A stretch of DNA of 64,000 nucleotides from Gambelia wislizenii (Eukaryota > Chordata > Lepidosauria > Squamata > Crotaphytidae), in assembly GCA_030847615.1 (NCBI GenBank), contig JAUMIR010000002.1:111732309-111796308 (forward strand). The letters run 5' to 3'. Position 1 is the first letter of the stretch. Each line of letters begins with the position of its first letter. Positions 42,301-57,300 of this stretch are shown here, in pieces. The position numbers were made by a program, and so were the translations under genes. Under the pieces are notes generated by a model. It had not been told where the DNA came from, made no database searches, and worked only from the letters and a program-made list of their open reading frames with translations.

Positions 42301-45300
42301 AGATCATCATACTGTAGCCATCTATTTGTGTTGGTCCATCTTCTTGTGAAGGCCTCTTGCGGCGAGATCCATTTTGGCATCTTACTGTAGTATTTTTGCT
42401 TTACCTTCTGCCATATCCTTAGTATTGCCCTTCTCACTATGTTGTTATTGAAATCCTTATGCACTTTTTCCTTCTCATACCACACATACGTGTGCCAATC
42501 AAATCTTAGCCCATCTCCTTCAATAGTTAATAATCTCTTGTTTCTTAATTTTATCCATTCACTCGCCCATATCATACTACTAGCCATATAGTAAGTTTGC
42601 ATATCCGGAACCGCCAGGCCACCTCTCTCATCCCATTTGGACTACTGTAACACACACTACATGGGGCTGCCTTTGGGAACTGTTTGGAAGCTTCATTGGG
42701 GTCAGAATGCTCTGGCCAGAATGCTGACTGGGGCCAGTTATAGGTAGCATATAACTCACTTGTTAAAACAGCTTCACTGGCCACTGGTTCATTTCTTGGC
42801 AGAATTCAAAGTGCTAGTTTTGATCTATAAAGCCCTACACAGCTCAGGTCCAGACTATCTGAAAGATCGTATCTCCCTCTATGAACCTGCAAGAATTTTA
42901 AGATCTTCAGGGGAAGGCTTTCTCTTGGTCCCACCACCTTCACAGTCTCACTTGGTAAGGACACGAGAGAGAGCCTTCTCAGTGGCTGTTCCCACCCTCT
43001 GGAACTCCCTCCCACAGGAGGCTAGGCTGGCCCCTTCCCTGTTTTTGTTTTGCTGGCAAGCAAAAACATTTTTGTTCAAGCAGGCCTTTAATGTATAACT
43101 GCACCCATGTGGCTTTTATTGGGTTGTGTTTTTTATGTTGTTTTTAGCTTTTTTTTTTTACTTTATATGTTTTAATTGTGATTTTAATTGTTTTGCGAGC
43201 TGCCTTGGGCCCTGCTTTGGGAGAAAGATGGCATATACATCACATACATACGTACGTACGTATGTACATACATAATAAACTTCACTTAGAGTGTGATCTT
43301 ACAAGCAGGGCAAAACCTGGATCCAGTCCAATATGTTTTGGTCTTTGATGTAGTAGAATGGGAAGCATTAATGTCTGTGTAGATGTGTAGGTTCTTCTGT
43401 CTAAGTAATTATTTGGTCCAGGATCTAGTAGTGTAATTCTGCTGATAGAGGTTGGGGACTCTCTGGTATACACCCAGCATGCTTTCAAAATCTGCTCTGA
43501 AGTTCTTGGAGAGAGAAGAGAGTCTCATAGAATCATAGAGTTGGAAGAGATCACAAGGGCCATCCAGTCCAACCCCCTGCCGTGCAGGAATACACAATCA
43601 AATCATTCCCGACAGATCTTAGATCCTAGCAGCTAGCAGAAAGAAATGCCAGTGTCATGTTGGAGTAACAGTACAGACCTGTTTATCTTTCAGAGCCTTC
43701 TGATGAAGATTGATGCTTTCCACTACGTTCAGTTGGGTACTGCATATCAGTGAGTTATATCTCATATCTTTAAAAGTCCCTTCACTGTCATTGTCATCTT
43801 CATGAAAGGTCTTACCTCTTTACATCTGTGTTTTCTTTCTGCATTCCTTGCCCTTTACAAAGGTTGTTGCTTTTATAAAATATTGAAAGACCAGGTGTGG
43901 AAGTGAAAATCAAATTATGTTTTGTGTGCAAGATCACTTTTATCACTGAGTTCTGGAGTGATGACCAAGCCACTGTAATCTGAATATACTGGTAACATTG
44001 TCAGCTGCCCCCACAAATTGCGCTTATTGTCCCTCATGGTCTGTTTAAAAGATTGACTTTTGTGTGGTTGAAATGGGCATAAGGAGATTAACAAGTGTAG
44101 ATATAGGTCTTGGAACATTGAAAAGAGGGAAGCTAGCATAGTGGTTAGATAGCTATGTAGAGGTGCCATATTAATAACTGAAGTTCGTATGGATTTCCTA
44201 AGAACAGAAGCAGTCTGCTTGCAGTTGCTTAAGAACGCTTTCAGAAATTCAGAACATTAAGAACACTTTCAGAAATTCAGAACTGGAATACTATGTAGAT
44301 GAAGTCCTCTTGTATTCCATTTTTCTAGCTTGACGATATCCAACAGGTACTTAGAAAGGTATTTAGATGATTATTTAAATAGGCTTATGTCAATCGAGTG
44401 TGACTGAATTACCTGAAATTTAAACAAAAAAGAGTACCTTGTGTCATATGATGTTTTATAAACCCAAATAATGATTATTCATTTGCCTTGTCACACCCAA
44501 AGTATAATGCCGTACGCACAGTGTATTATATTTTTAAAAATTCACAGGATGACAAGCCAGGAATCTATTTTCCTTGAAGTGAACACAGCTGGCTACCAGT
44601 TAATAAATGGAAAGTTTTAATCACTGCTTTAATGACTCAGGGTTCAAATAAAAGACCATGCTGTATTAGAAACTGATTTAGCGTGAAGGTCAGTTCAGCT
44701 TGATGAGTTCTGTCACTCTTTTCTCTTTTTTGGTTTTTATCTCAGTTGAATTTGACATTTACTAGAAGCTGTTATAACTTGTTTTTAGAGGGCTGAAACC
44801 AGTGCCTGATGAAGAGGTGATTGAGATGTATGGTGGAACTCAGCATATCCCATTATACCAAATGAGTGATTTTTATGGCAAGGTACAGTACTCACTCTTA
44901 TTGAATATTTAATTAACCTCTTCTTACCAACCAACACATTCAAGATATGTGAATTACTGAGAGTGTCAGTGACTTCTTGCAAGATTGGGAACAGCACTTG
45001 CCAAAACATACTGTTTTCCCAGCAGTTTAAATTTGTTTGACCATGAGGCCAAAAGTGTGAAATACTTCTAAATTGTTGACTGACTGGATAATTTTGGAGA
45101 TGATGGCCTAGCCCAGGGTTTCTCAACCAGGGTTCCCTGGAATGTTGGAAAATATAGTTTGCAGTCCAATAAGTGGAAATGGTTTTGCTATTGAAGGGTT
45201 AACTGAGAAGCCATATGAGATGAGTTGATGTAACTTCCTGAAGTTTTGGTATTGGGGAATCTGGGATGAAGGGGAGTGTCTGAGGGGACTTCTTTGTTCC

Positions 45301-48300
45301 AGCAGCCATGATCCTTTAACAAACCACATGGCCTTTGAACTGAGAGGACTCAGCCAGTGGAGTCTTGAACATACTTTTGTAACAATGTAGTTTTTAAGCA
45401 TTTTTAAGTAGTTTTAGTTTATTTTGATGGAGTTTCGTATTCCTGCCAAGAATGAGTTCTCTAACTGTAAGTAAAGAAGTTTTTGTACTTTTTAAACTAA
45501 CTTTTGAGTCTTGAGTGGTTATTTTGCTAGTTAAACAACTTGGGAAAAGACAAAGGGTGTTTGGTTATTTACTAAGCTGTGGTTTTATATGTATGCTAAC
45601 AATCTAACACTACATGCTGCTGTGTTTGTTTTAAACTCTGCTAAATAGGCTGTATTCTCCACTAACGTGTGAAATACAGTGTGGATGTTTAAACAGGGAC
45701 AACATAACCGGGTATTTTAAACAGCATTTTATTATAATTCCAATATGGAACCCTAGGATTCCACAAGAGGTTGCTAGGGCTTCCTCAAAATATTGAGATT
45801 GGGAAAAAAAATATTTTTTGAGCTGTAGATATAAAAAAAAATTAGGCAGGGGTTCCCTGAGACCTGAAAATTGTTTCAAGAGTTCCATCAGGGTAGAAAG
45901 GTTGAGAAAGGCTGCCCTAGCTAGTAGCTTGAGTGGAACATCTCACCATTCAAGTGCAGAGTCATTCTCCATGTTGTTACATAGCATGTGTGTCAATGCA
46001 CTACTTATTTAGGCTTGCCGTACATGAATCTCCTGGTCATAGATATCCCAGGCAATAGTTCTGGAGCTCTAAATTGTTTATTTTCCATCTTTTCCAACAA
46101 TTTTTGTTTTGTTTGATTTGAATAATGTGCACAGTTGTTGCTGGTTTCCCCCCACCCCATTTTTTTTTGCAACTTGGCAGAGCTAAAGAGAGCAATACAA
46201 ACTGGTATCATTGGCTAGATCTAGCCTGCAAGCCCAAGGTGGCTATCCTTGCTCTCTCTAAAACATTCTTGGTCAGACTCCTTTTACATACATACATGCA
46301 TGGTTTTATAGCAGTCATAGCTTACCCTATACAGTTACGAAAGAAGCAAATTGGAGGTCCAGTAGAATCCCGATATGTACAGTTGTCCCTCCACATTCAC
46401 AGATTTGGCATTCACGGATTTAAGTATTCACAGCTTGAAAATATTCTTAAAAAAATAATAATCCCAAAAGCAAACCTTGATTTTGCCATCTTATATAAGG
46501 GACACCATTTTGCTATGCCATTGCATATAATGGGACTTGAGTATTCATGGATTTTGGTATTCACAGGGGGTCCTGGAACCAAACCCCAGCGAATGTGAAG
46601 GGACAACTATACATACAGTTACAGAAAATACTATATTGCTCCAACAAGGAGCTTGTCAAAGCCTACAAGTAATAAAAAAAATACTAGTAAAAGATAATTT
46701 TATTGATGGAGTCTGAAAAAAGAAGGGTAGAGGTAAAAGTATTGGCTCTACCAGGAAAACCTGCTAAAATTGAGATAATATATAAAAAGGAAATGTCCTT
46801 GTAATATAGACACTGCAGAAACACATGTTGTTAATCATGCCTAATTGACAAGGTTAGGCACATTGGGAGTAAAGGAAGCATATTATCCTTCTAAGAGGAC
46901 CAATAGTAAAGTATTAAAATGAGCCAAGATGAAGGCTCTGGAGTTAAAGATAATTGACTGGGAAAACATTTGGACTACAATTCCCACCTTCTAGGTAGTT
47001 CAAAAGCCCTGCCTATCTTTCTGAAGAGCTCCATCTTAGATCCTTTGTTTCATTATCGCTTTGGCTCTCAAGAATCCCAGTTGTAGTAGGGCTGAAGAAT
47101 CATAGAATTGCAGAGTTGGAAGAGACCACGAGGGCCATCCAGTCCAACCCCCTGCCACGCAGGAATACACAATCAAAGCATCCCTGACAGATGGCCATCC
47201 AGCCTCTGTTTAAAGACCTCCAAGGAAGGAGACCCCACCACGCTCTGAGGGAGTGTGTTCCACTGCCGAACAGCTCTTACTGTCAAAAAGTTCCTCCTAA
47301 TGTTGAGGTGGAATCTCTGTTCCTGGAGCTTGCATCCATTGCTCCGTGTTCCAGTCTCTGGAGCAGCAGAAAACAAGCCTGCTCCATCCTCACCGTGACA
47401 CCCCTTCAAATACTTAAACAGCGCTATCATATTGCCTCTTAATCGTCTTTTTTCCAAGCTAAACATACCCAGCTCCGTAAGTCTTTCCTCATAAGGCATC
47501 ATTTCCAGACCTTTCACCATTTTAGTCACCCTTCTCTGGACACACTCCAATTTGTCCATATCCTTTTTGAATTGTGGTGCCCAGAACTGGACACAGTATT
47601 CTAGGTGAGGTCTGACTAAGGCAGAATAGAGCGGTACTATTACTTCTATTGATGCAGCCCAAAATCGCATTGGCCTTTTTAGCTGCTGCATCACACTGTT
47701 GGCTCATGTTCAACTTGTGGTCTACTAGGACTCCTAGATCCCTTTTGCACGTAGTCTCATTCAGCCAGGTTTCCCCCATCCTATATCTACGCATTTCATT
47801 TTTTCGCCCTAAGTGCAGTACCTTACATTTCTCTGTATTGATTCTCCTCAACAGCTCTCACTCAGCTAGAAGACAAATTATAAAACCAAGGGGATTATTC
47901 CAGGTGGGTTAAAATGTGTTTGAACCAATAGCTAATAATAGGTAACCAGGCAAGTACTTATAGAACTATCCCTGCTTCTTCTCTAAATAAGGCATTGGAA
48001 ATTACCTTACCTTGGTTCTCCAGATCCTCAGAATACTTTTAACAGTCATTTGGTAGAAGAAAGTACAGTAGTCTGTTCTTGTTTAGTCTTTTGAGATGTT
48101 GCACTTAAATTATGACATGCAGAAGTAATGTTCTCCTTGAAGTTTGTTCAGATACTGTTCAAATTATCTCTCTGAAGCTTTGTGCACAGCAAGGTCGTAA
48201 TCAGGGCACTCAAATCATGACCCCACTTTCTCTTGTCAATAATAATAATAATTATTATTATTATTATTATTATTTATTTATACCCCGCCCCTCTGCTAAA

Positions 48301-51300
48301 AACAATCGGGGCAGCTTCCAATAATTAAAACGCTACAATGCTGACTAAAAGCACCACCCACCCCTATCCTCACCCATAAAAAGACATTAAACAGTATAAA
48401 ATTAAAACCACCTAACTAAAATCACATTAAAAAAACAAATATAAACAAGACTAAAAAAAAGGGTCAATCAATAAATCCGATTCGATATGGAGGTATGCAA
48501 TACACAAGATGGAACAGAAGAAATTGTAGTATGTGGGAAAATCATTATTGTAATGCAATACAATCTCGTGTATCCCATGCTAAGTTCAGTTTAGGTATTT
48601 ACCCTGCATGCATCAGTTCTCCCAGCTCTCCCTTCTCTTTTCACTAGGCAATTTCAGCCAACTGGAGCAATGGGTCATTCATCACATGACCTAATTTAAA
48701 TATTATGACACTTTGTTTAAGTTCCTTTTAAGTTAAGGCTCCATGTGGCTGTAGCCATGTTTTTTTGAGTTCTTTCAAGTCACCATGTAGCCCATCCTGC
48801 TTAAAGGCTGGGTGAGTCTTTTCCTATCCTAAATCCTCTTAGTTAGTTAGGGACCTTTTAAGTTTGTTTTCATATGTAGATTAAGATTGATATACCTTCA
48901 GTAAACTTTTGATATGCATTTTTAAACTGATTTCTTTGTTGTTTTTAATGAGTCTAATTGACTGGGTGATCAGACCACACATTTAAATGTTAATTGAGCT
49001 GTAGTCTGCATTCAGATGCCTTGCTCTGCTTGAATTTGAAAGAAAAGGTTTTTACTTTTAAAGAAGATATTTTTATTTTTAAAAGGGTTAGATCCATGGA
49101 ATTTTTAAATACATTTTTAATTTTAGACTCATACCTTCCAACAGAAATACTTGTGTGTTCCGTGTTATATATCTGTGAGCACCATTCCTACAAACAGTCC
49201 TCTGACTGCAGTACATTTGAGATGAGAAAGCCCTGAGAGTGGCTTCATCCATTTTCATTTGTAGTTGAAAATTCAACAAGCCCACACCAGAACACCTCTC
49301 TTCTAAACAGTTCAGTTCTGCTGGTTTGACCCCATGAGTGGTACAAGCAGTATAGTGAGAATGCATTGAATGGGTGAGATCAGCTGCTTTGAGAAATTGT
49401 CCTTTTTGTTCTTTCAGCCTAACTAGACACTCCTCCCTCTTCAAACTTTGGAAGGATAGATCTTACAAATGTAAGAGGTGAAAAGCTATCCCCGATACAT
49501 TTCTGACCTACTCTCTTTAATATTTGGTGGTTTATTTATTTCTTAGAAAGCAGTCTCTGACCTTTTGGGGCTGCTTAGGAAGGCTAATAGAATGGCATTG
49601 TATCCCTTCCTTTAACAGTATGAAGATATACAATTGCCTATTTAACTGTCTTATAAACATAAAATGAATAGATCTGTCTGAATAACAATTTCCCCATAAG
49701 TCACTGCCTGCTACAGGTTGGTCTGTACAGCTACTGCTTTTTCTAGTGTGTATTGTAGTCTTTTAAAATGTAATTAATGTTTTTCCTACACCTCAGTATT
49801 GGATTTCCTTTAGCTCACTAAGCAGTGAGAATGCAGAAGTCTATATGTGTTGTGTATTGACCCATTAATGTCCTACACATTTGTACACTTTTGCAGGTAT
49901 TAGTTTCTGTTCATTTCTGTTCCCATCTTCATAGCATTGGGGTAGAAGTTGTGTAAGAAAAGGAATATCATGTATCAAGTGCAGAATTCAGAATCTTCTG
50001 AACCTGTCATTTTAAAATAAGTCTCATTGTGTGAATATACTCAAAAATAAGAAATATGCTTTTAAAAGTGCTTGAAGAAAAATCAACAATGAGTAAACTT
50101 CTTGTACCTTGTGTGTCTCTTTTTCTCCTACTTTCTAGCCCTCCCACCATAGTTGACATAGGATGTTTTAGAGAGAATTACTTATCCAAGGATATTCCTG
50201 GATGGAAAATAGTTTTGCTACATCCAAATTAAATACTCCTGTCTCCTGCACCATGCTGGTATGCTGAATACTGTCCAGCATGTGTAATAATGGAAATAAA
50301 CAGAAAAGCCTATGAGATTTGAATGTGTGAGGCATATGCATGTCTAAATTATGTTTATTTTTTAAAATCAGCCTTGCAAATGTTAGACTCTCTTATGTAC
50401 TTGACCCTAGAGCACGATTTTTCCTTTCTTTCCTTTCCTTTCTTTCCCTTTTCTCTTCCCAACTCCTCCATTCCTTTTCTTCTCCCTCTACCTTTGTGTT
50501 CATTTAATCTTTCCCTCTTCTCACTCTCCTTCCCTTACCAAGTAGCTGGACGTTCCGTCTCTCTCTCTCTCTCTCTCTCTTGTGCATGCACACACACAAC
50601 TCTACCTGTTTAAAGAGCTTTTGGGGGGACTGCAGATGGAGGTACCCTCTGTGGAACTACTTAGAAACTCTGTGGGGGGAAAACAAATCTCAAGTCTGCC
50701 TCCAGCTTTGTTTTGTTTATGTTAATATGTCCTAGTGACTGGAGTTGGTATAGTAGGCGACGGACAGATTTTACAAATTCATTTTTAGAAATGAAATAAT
50801 CCTGAGGCACACTCCCCTAGATCCACATGCAGGTCCCCACGGCCATGTTTGAGTTTCCCAATGGCCGGATTTGGGGGAGATGTTTGTATTTTATTTACTC
50901 AGATTACTTCTTGTACCCTGCTATGATTCTGCTATTCTCCCTAGGTTCTTTACATCTAGAATAGCCTTTTTATAATCCAGAAGTAAACTGAAAGTTACTT
51001 CCCAATTTATTCTCTGGTTCAAAATAGGCTGGGCCTATAACAGATATTATGGCAAAAAGCCATGGTGAAATTGTCATTCCCCCCCCCCCCCAGGGCCTCC
51101 AGAAGGTTCAGGAGGGCATTTTGCGTATTTTTTTAAAGTTAAACAAATGATGGTGATAGCATGACAGGGAAAGTGGCACCCATCTGGGGTAGGGTGGGTG
51201 CAGTCCATTGGACTTCAGGTAGTTCTCCACCCTTGCTCCTAGTGTATCAGTATCCATGACAACCCTCAGTCATCTGAGTTTCATGGTCTTGGAGGCAGAT

Positions 51301-54300
51301 TATGGAGACAAATACAGGCACGGACACACTATAATAAATAATGTATATATAAGTTATTACTGACACTTAATTTAGATCAGGAACACACTAAACCTAATAT
51401 GGTAAAGTGGGCTCAGGACATTGGTCATAATATTCAATTAGAATATTGGGAACAATAGTGGAATCAAAATCTAAAATTTACTAAAAGCATCAATATAAGA
51501 GAAAATATATACAAGATGATTCTTAGATGGCATTTAACACCAGTAAGAATAGCCAAAATATATAAAAATTCCTCAGAAAACTGTTGGAAATGCGGGAAAA
51601 ATATGGGGACATATTACCATGTGTGGTGGGGATGTGACGAAATTAAGAAATACTGGAAAAAGATACACCTCTCTCTGGCTTTTCTTCACAAACGAAGATT
51701 CAGGAAGGACTCATCCTGCGCTTTCTGCAAGCGCGCTGATGACTAAAAAGGCCAATCCGGGATAAACAAGTCTGGTTGCAGAAAGCACAGCAGAAGGTCT
51801 CCTTGGGTGATGTTTTTGGGTTGTGATTCTTTCTGCGTTGTTTCTCTTCAAGACTTGTTCAGCGTGAGTTCTCAAATAAGGCTGCAGCATTGTGGATTGT
51901 GCATCTCCATGCCTCCCAATGTGAGGCCAGGGCGGACCATTGTTGGTGATCAATTTGGCCGAGCCTGAGATGCTGTTTCAGAGAGTCTTTGTATCGCTTT
52001 TTTGGAGCACCCCTCTTACGCTGACCTGTGGCGAGTTCACCGTAGAGTAGTATTTTTGGGAGGCGATGGTCCTCCATCCTAGAAACGTGCCCTGCCCAGC
52101 GCAGCTGTGTTCTCAATATCATGGCCTCAATGCTGGTGATCCCTGCTTGCTCAAGGACAGCAACATTCGTCACATAGTCAGTCCAGAGTATATTTAGGAT
52201 TGTGCGTAGACAGCGCTGATGAAAGCATTCGAGGAGTCGTAGGTGGTGACCAATTAATCACAAAAACATTGAAAATAAGTATTCCATTGGAACCGGAGAT
52301 TTCTCCTTTGGGTATATGCCATACTCTGTTGTGGAGTTCAGAGACGTAGTTGGGAAGAGAGTAGAGCCGAGAAGGATCTACTGAGCTTTTTCCCACTGCT
52401 GATGGTCTAAGCTGAAGAGTACTGTTTTGAGGGGTGTCTCTTATGCTTGTAATATATATCCTGTTCCTTTAAAAAAATAGTTTGATTCAAAATCAAAATG
52501 TCAAGATGGTATTTAGTAAGAACCAACAAAGAGAAGATCCCCTCTTTATCTTAGATACATACAAAAGAGTTCAGTTGCTTTTTTCACTGACTCACTTTTC
52601 CTTTCAATTCTGTAACTTTGGATTAATGAGTTACTTTATAGATTGTTGTTGTTGAATAAAATAACAAATGTCCCTGAGCTTCTTATAGATGCTTTTGGTC
52701 GCTTGGTCTGTGATCCTGAACTTGGATAGTGCCCAAGGCTATCAAAATGCATGCTTAGTTTTACTGAATCTCTCATTTATAAACTGTTTTCTAACCTGTC
52801 ATGGGTTAGGGCAAGGAGTGTATGTGACTGCACATACAAATGTGTGTGTGCACATGCACATATAGATTAAGGCGCCACAAGAACAGCTTTATAATTATGG
52901 TTTCTAGCTGTTAGCACATTTTATCATTAAAAGATTTACATTGACCTATATGTGCCCCTGTAGTTAATCTACACACCCATGGCATTCTTCCTTTCCCCCC
53001 TTTAACTGACTAAAACAATGTAAGAATTTTAGGGTTGTTGCAGGTTAAGGGAAAATCTGATACGTATTTTTAAAGCTATCAGTTTGAATCCTGTTGGTAG
53101 GCCCAACTAGATTAAACCCATTAAGTGAGTGGAATGTACATAAAGGCTAACTCACCATTCAACTACTGATTCCATTGATCTCTTCAGGTTGGCCAACAAT
53201 AGGCCTGAGGTCAGGAAATCCTCACTTTAAAATCTAAAAATAATGTAATATAATGTAATATGTATTCTTAAATTCCAGTTTTTCTGTGGGCTTTTAAGAT
53301 CAAAGGGCTTACAAAATATTTTAGAACAAACTTCAGAATGCTACAGATATGCTCCCCTACCCCAAAACGATTAGAGTCTATCAGGCATCATATAGCCATG
53401 CTGAGTAAAAAGGGAAGGGGAAGTACTGGTAAATACAACCAGTGATGATCTGTATTATTGTGCATTATATGCAACTGGCAGTACAAATCAAATCTCTTCT
53501 AACTCATGGTCCAGAAATAATCTGTTTATGCAATTATAAGTGGAAGGTGTGTTCTTTTTAATGGGATCGTGGCTGTTTTAGATCATTATGGTCATCTGGC
53601 TGTCTTATTCCACCAGCAGACACAAACCCTTCCCTGCAATCTGTAGCTCTCTTCTGTTAAGAAAACACTGCTGAGTGTTTGCCATTATTTGTGTTAGAAC
53701 AGATTGTTCCCTCCTCAGATGAAAGGGCAGATCATATTTCAATAGCTCTTGACTGCTATGTGCTACTGTGTCTGACCCTATTTGTAGCCCTGGCATCCCT
53801 GATTGTTTTTTGCCTTGTACTGTTAAGCTGTTCAGAAAGATACAGTCCTAACTCTACTGTGCTTCTTTTCATAAGACGTTTCAAGAGACTATTATTTCCT
53901 TAGATAGGGCTCGAAAATTTTAAAGTCCAATTACATCTTGGGATTATTCCGTTCTTTCATTTCCGCTGCTTCCCTTGAGAGTACAAGCACGACTTGATTA
54001 CATAATCATACAGTGATCTGACGTTAAATGGTGATAACTGGATTTCTTTTGTCTAGTTTATGTAGACTCATTTGGGGGTTTACTGGCAAGAAGGACTCCA
54101 CTTAAGAAATCATAACACAGAGACTATATATTTTGGCAAGGAATGGTCATAAATGTATTGGTTACAGCTAGAGGGGCTTGGCCTCAGAATGGGTCCAGAG
54201 CCACCCATTGATAGAGCCACCCATTGATTAACCCATCTGCCAGCTGTAGTAGCACATATCATCCAACCTGTCTGCTGAGTTTATTTGGAATTACAGGTGT

Positions 54301-57300
54301 GGGAATCTATTTGGGCAGACGTGCATGGTTCCCTTGCCACCTGGGAGTGAGGTTGAGTCCTGCCACTGACTTGGGCATTGACCCAAGGTCCCATAAGGGG
54401 ACCTCCAACTGAGTATGATGGCCCCCTATGCACCGTCTTCCCCACGCTGGATCAAGACCCCATGCCAAGACATCCAAAGTTGTGAAAGGTTATACAGGTT
54501 AAAGGTAAATGTTAATATATTGATAAAACCATATAAAGGGGGAGGATGGACAAACTTTTGATAAAACTGAGGCTGGGAGTAGAGGAGCTTTGACTTAAAT
54601 AGACAGAGAAGAGACTGAAGTGAAGCCTTCACTTTGATTCATCGAGACCAGCCCTGACAGGCTGACATGGCTGTTTTTTCCTCACCCTTCTCCAGAGCCT
54701 GTGAAAACTACAGGCTTCTGGGAAAGGAAAGGAGGTCTTGGCACAGGAGAATATGCCACTGTCAATCTCAAATGTTGCTCTTGGTAAATTGGGAATGCTA
54801 TTTAATGTTGCTTTAGACACAGCTATGACACTGAAATACTACCTTGGTTGGTATATTTTCATAAATGGCCTTAATGAGAGGGGAGAGATGGGGTGAATTC
54901 TACCCTGTTAATTCTCCTCAACAACTCAGCAAAGTCAATACTGTTGAGCAGAACCTCTTGCTGGATCAGCCCCATGTGCTGAGAGTTGGAGTCAGTACTT
55001 CACAGCGGTTCCACTACTACTGTATTTTCCGGCATATAAGATGACTTTTAAACTCAGGAAAATCTTCTCAAAAGTCAGGGGTCGTCTTATATACTGGGCG
55101 TCGTCTTATAGAGCGGGTGCTGAAACTTCTGAGCCCCATCGCGGCTTCGGGAAGGGCGGAGGGGTGGCTGGCTGGATGGGGGGAGGCTTGCGAGCCACTC
55201 CTCGTGCTTCTTGAAGCCGCGATGGGGCTGGCAAGCCCCATTGTGGGTTGGGGAAGTGCAGAGGTGTGGCTGGGTGGGTGGGAGGCTTGCCAGTGACCTC
55301 CCATGCTTCCCCAACCTGCGATGGGGTTGGGGAAGCGTAGAGGGGTGACTAGCTGAGTGGGGGGAAATCAAATCTGATGTTTTTTAAATTTTTATTTGGT
55401 GTGCATTGGAAGAGGGGTAGTCTTATACGGTGAGGATATCCTAAACTCTATATTTTAACTGGAAAAGTTGGGGGTCGCCTTTTACGCCCAGTCGTCTTAT
55501 ATGCTGGAAAATACGGTACTTATAAGGGTGATACTAACAAAATACTAACATGGGATATTTCTGCTCAAACCCATGGCAGTTGTCCTAAAGTGGGTCCTAG
55601 AGCAAATCAGGGCTGCACTCTCCCTAGAAGCCAAGATTACTAAACTGAGGCTGTCATGCTTCGGACATATCATGAGGAGACATGACTCACTAGAAAAGAA
55701 AATGGTTGAGAAGGTGGAGGGAAGTAGGAAAAGAGGAAGAATGCATTTCAAATTAATAGACTAAATCAAGGAAGCTACAGTCTTGAGTCTGCAAGACCTG
55801 AGCAGGGCTGTTGGTGATAGGATGAATTGGAGATCTCTCATTCATAGGGTGGCCATAAGTTGAAGTGGACTTAAGGGCAGTTAACAACAACAAATCATTT
55901 TAAACATCTTTTCCAGCTGGCTTTCAGAGAGAGCACTGGTATTTATTTGACATTTCTGCTGGTTGATGCTATCACTGTATATTTATTATCTCGGGTTGTA
56001 ATTTATGTGTGTTCTTAGGACTAGCTTTATTTTATTTAATTGAGTTTTTTTCCAGCCCACACTCTTAGGAGGAAGAACAGGAATGTACAGGAATGATTAG
56101 TGAATAGATAATGCTTATTTTAACTTCATTAAGCTTTATTTTAATACAGCTACAGATAGGTTTGAGTTATATCAGACAAGTTTGTTGAAGGCTGAATGAC
56201 CTTGTTTGGATTTTGTTCCATAGAATTTGCACATAAATTCTTGACCATTTCAAAGCTTTTCCTAGTATGTACTTTCATCAGCAGACCTAGTTAGTTCTCA
56301 CACAGATCAAAAGCTAGATGACTGAACACTCAGCTATAATTTCCCAGGGGAATGGAGCAAATTTCTTCTGTGTCTGACAGCATCTGAAAAAGATGCAGTC
56401 GTGTATGCCCTTTTGCATGCTGACAGAGATTTTCTGTGCTGACAGATGTGTGAACTGTTTATAAACCAAACAAGCCTATCTTTAGTGGCTGTGTTATTCA
56501 TGATAAAGCAGGAAATGCAGTTTGACCAGTAAAGAAATGATGAGCTTAGTGCATGATGTGACTTTAGAAAAGTTGATACACTAAAATCCAAACCCAGACT
56601 GGAATATAATTTGTAGAACACACGTTAAATTAATGAAGTTTCTTTGAAGAAGTGAATTCACATTTTAAAAGTGTGTAAACATTATTAATTTACAAAATTG
56701 CATTTTTCTGAAGCTTAAAATTCCTGTATTATGTGTATTTTTTTCTAACAAATTTTGCTAGAGCGTGGTAAACCTATTTGTCTTTTTATTGGCCATATCA
56801 AGGATGCCTTGGAAGCAGTTTGTCTTCTTTCTTCCAAATTTGTGCTTTAATTTAAAAAAAACAAATTTTTGAGAGCCTTAAGCAGATCAAAACAAAGCCA
56901 AATGCAAGAGTAGGACAACATTAAAAGCATAATAGTAAATAAAAATAAAGCACTTACTAGCAAATGGAGAATTTCTTTGCATCAAGTCCACCAAACACCA
57001 AGTGGAACAAATGGGAGTTTTTCTAATCTTATGCAAATCACAATAAAAGCAGTTAAGCACATATATTTTCATTATTTTTATATTGCTAAGTTCTTTACAA
57101 ACATGACAATTTTTTTATTTAGGAGTGGAACACTACAGATGCCTATTAAAAATGTATAGCAGTGTTTCTTGCACGTAGGCAAGATAGGCTGTGTTCGCTT
57201 CATATATGCATTACGTATTTTAATAGCCATCTCTTCCCCACCACCCACTGAGCCTGCTCCATTTGTTTTTACAATAGTACATTTCTTCCTTTGGGCAGGG

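Larger units (their letters stand above)
40073..43280 (+). mobile_element. L2-clade LINE, split by an L1
   Basis: Plus-strand ORF2 with stops and frameshifts: [32 protein letters not shown] (40,280 region), H-Q-Y-D-D-D-T-Q-L (Y-A-D-D changed to Y-D-D-D), [19 protein letters not shown], then R-H-A-L-I-T-S-H-L at 40,941. After the L1 (40,942-42,628) and the duplicated target it continues [11 protein letters not shown] at 42,640 to [20 protein letters not shown] and F-L-F-K-Q-A-F. The 3' end carries a (TACG)/(TACA)n tail at 43,240-43,277. Confidence 0.9.

Noticed and set aside
41496..42602. 368-codon ORF as a host gene
   Set aside because: L1 ORF2 C-terminus with target duplication and poly(A); a transposon remnant.
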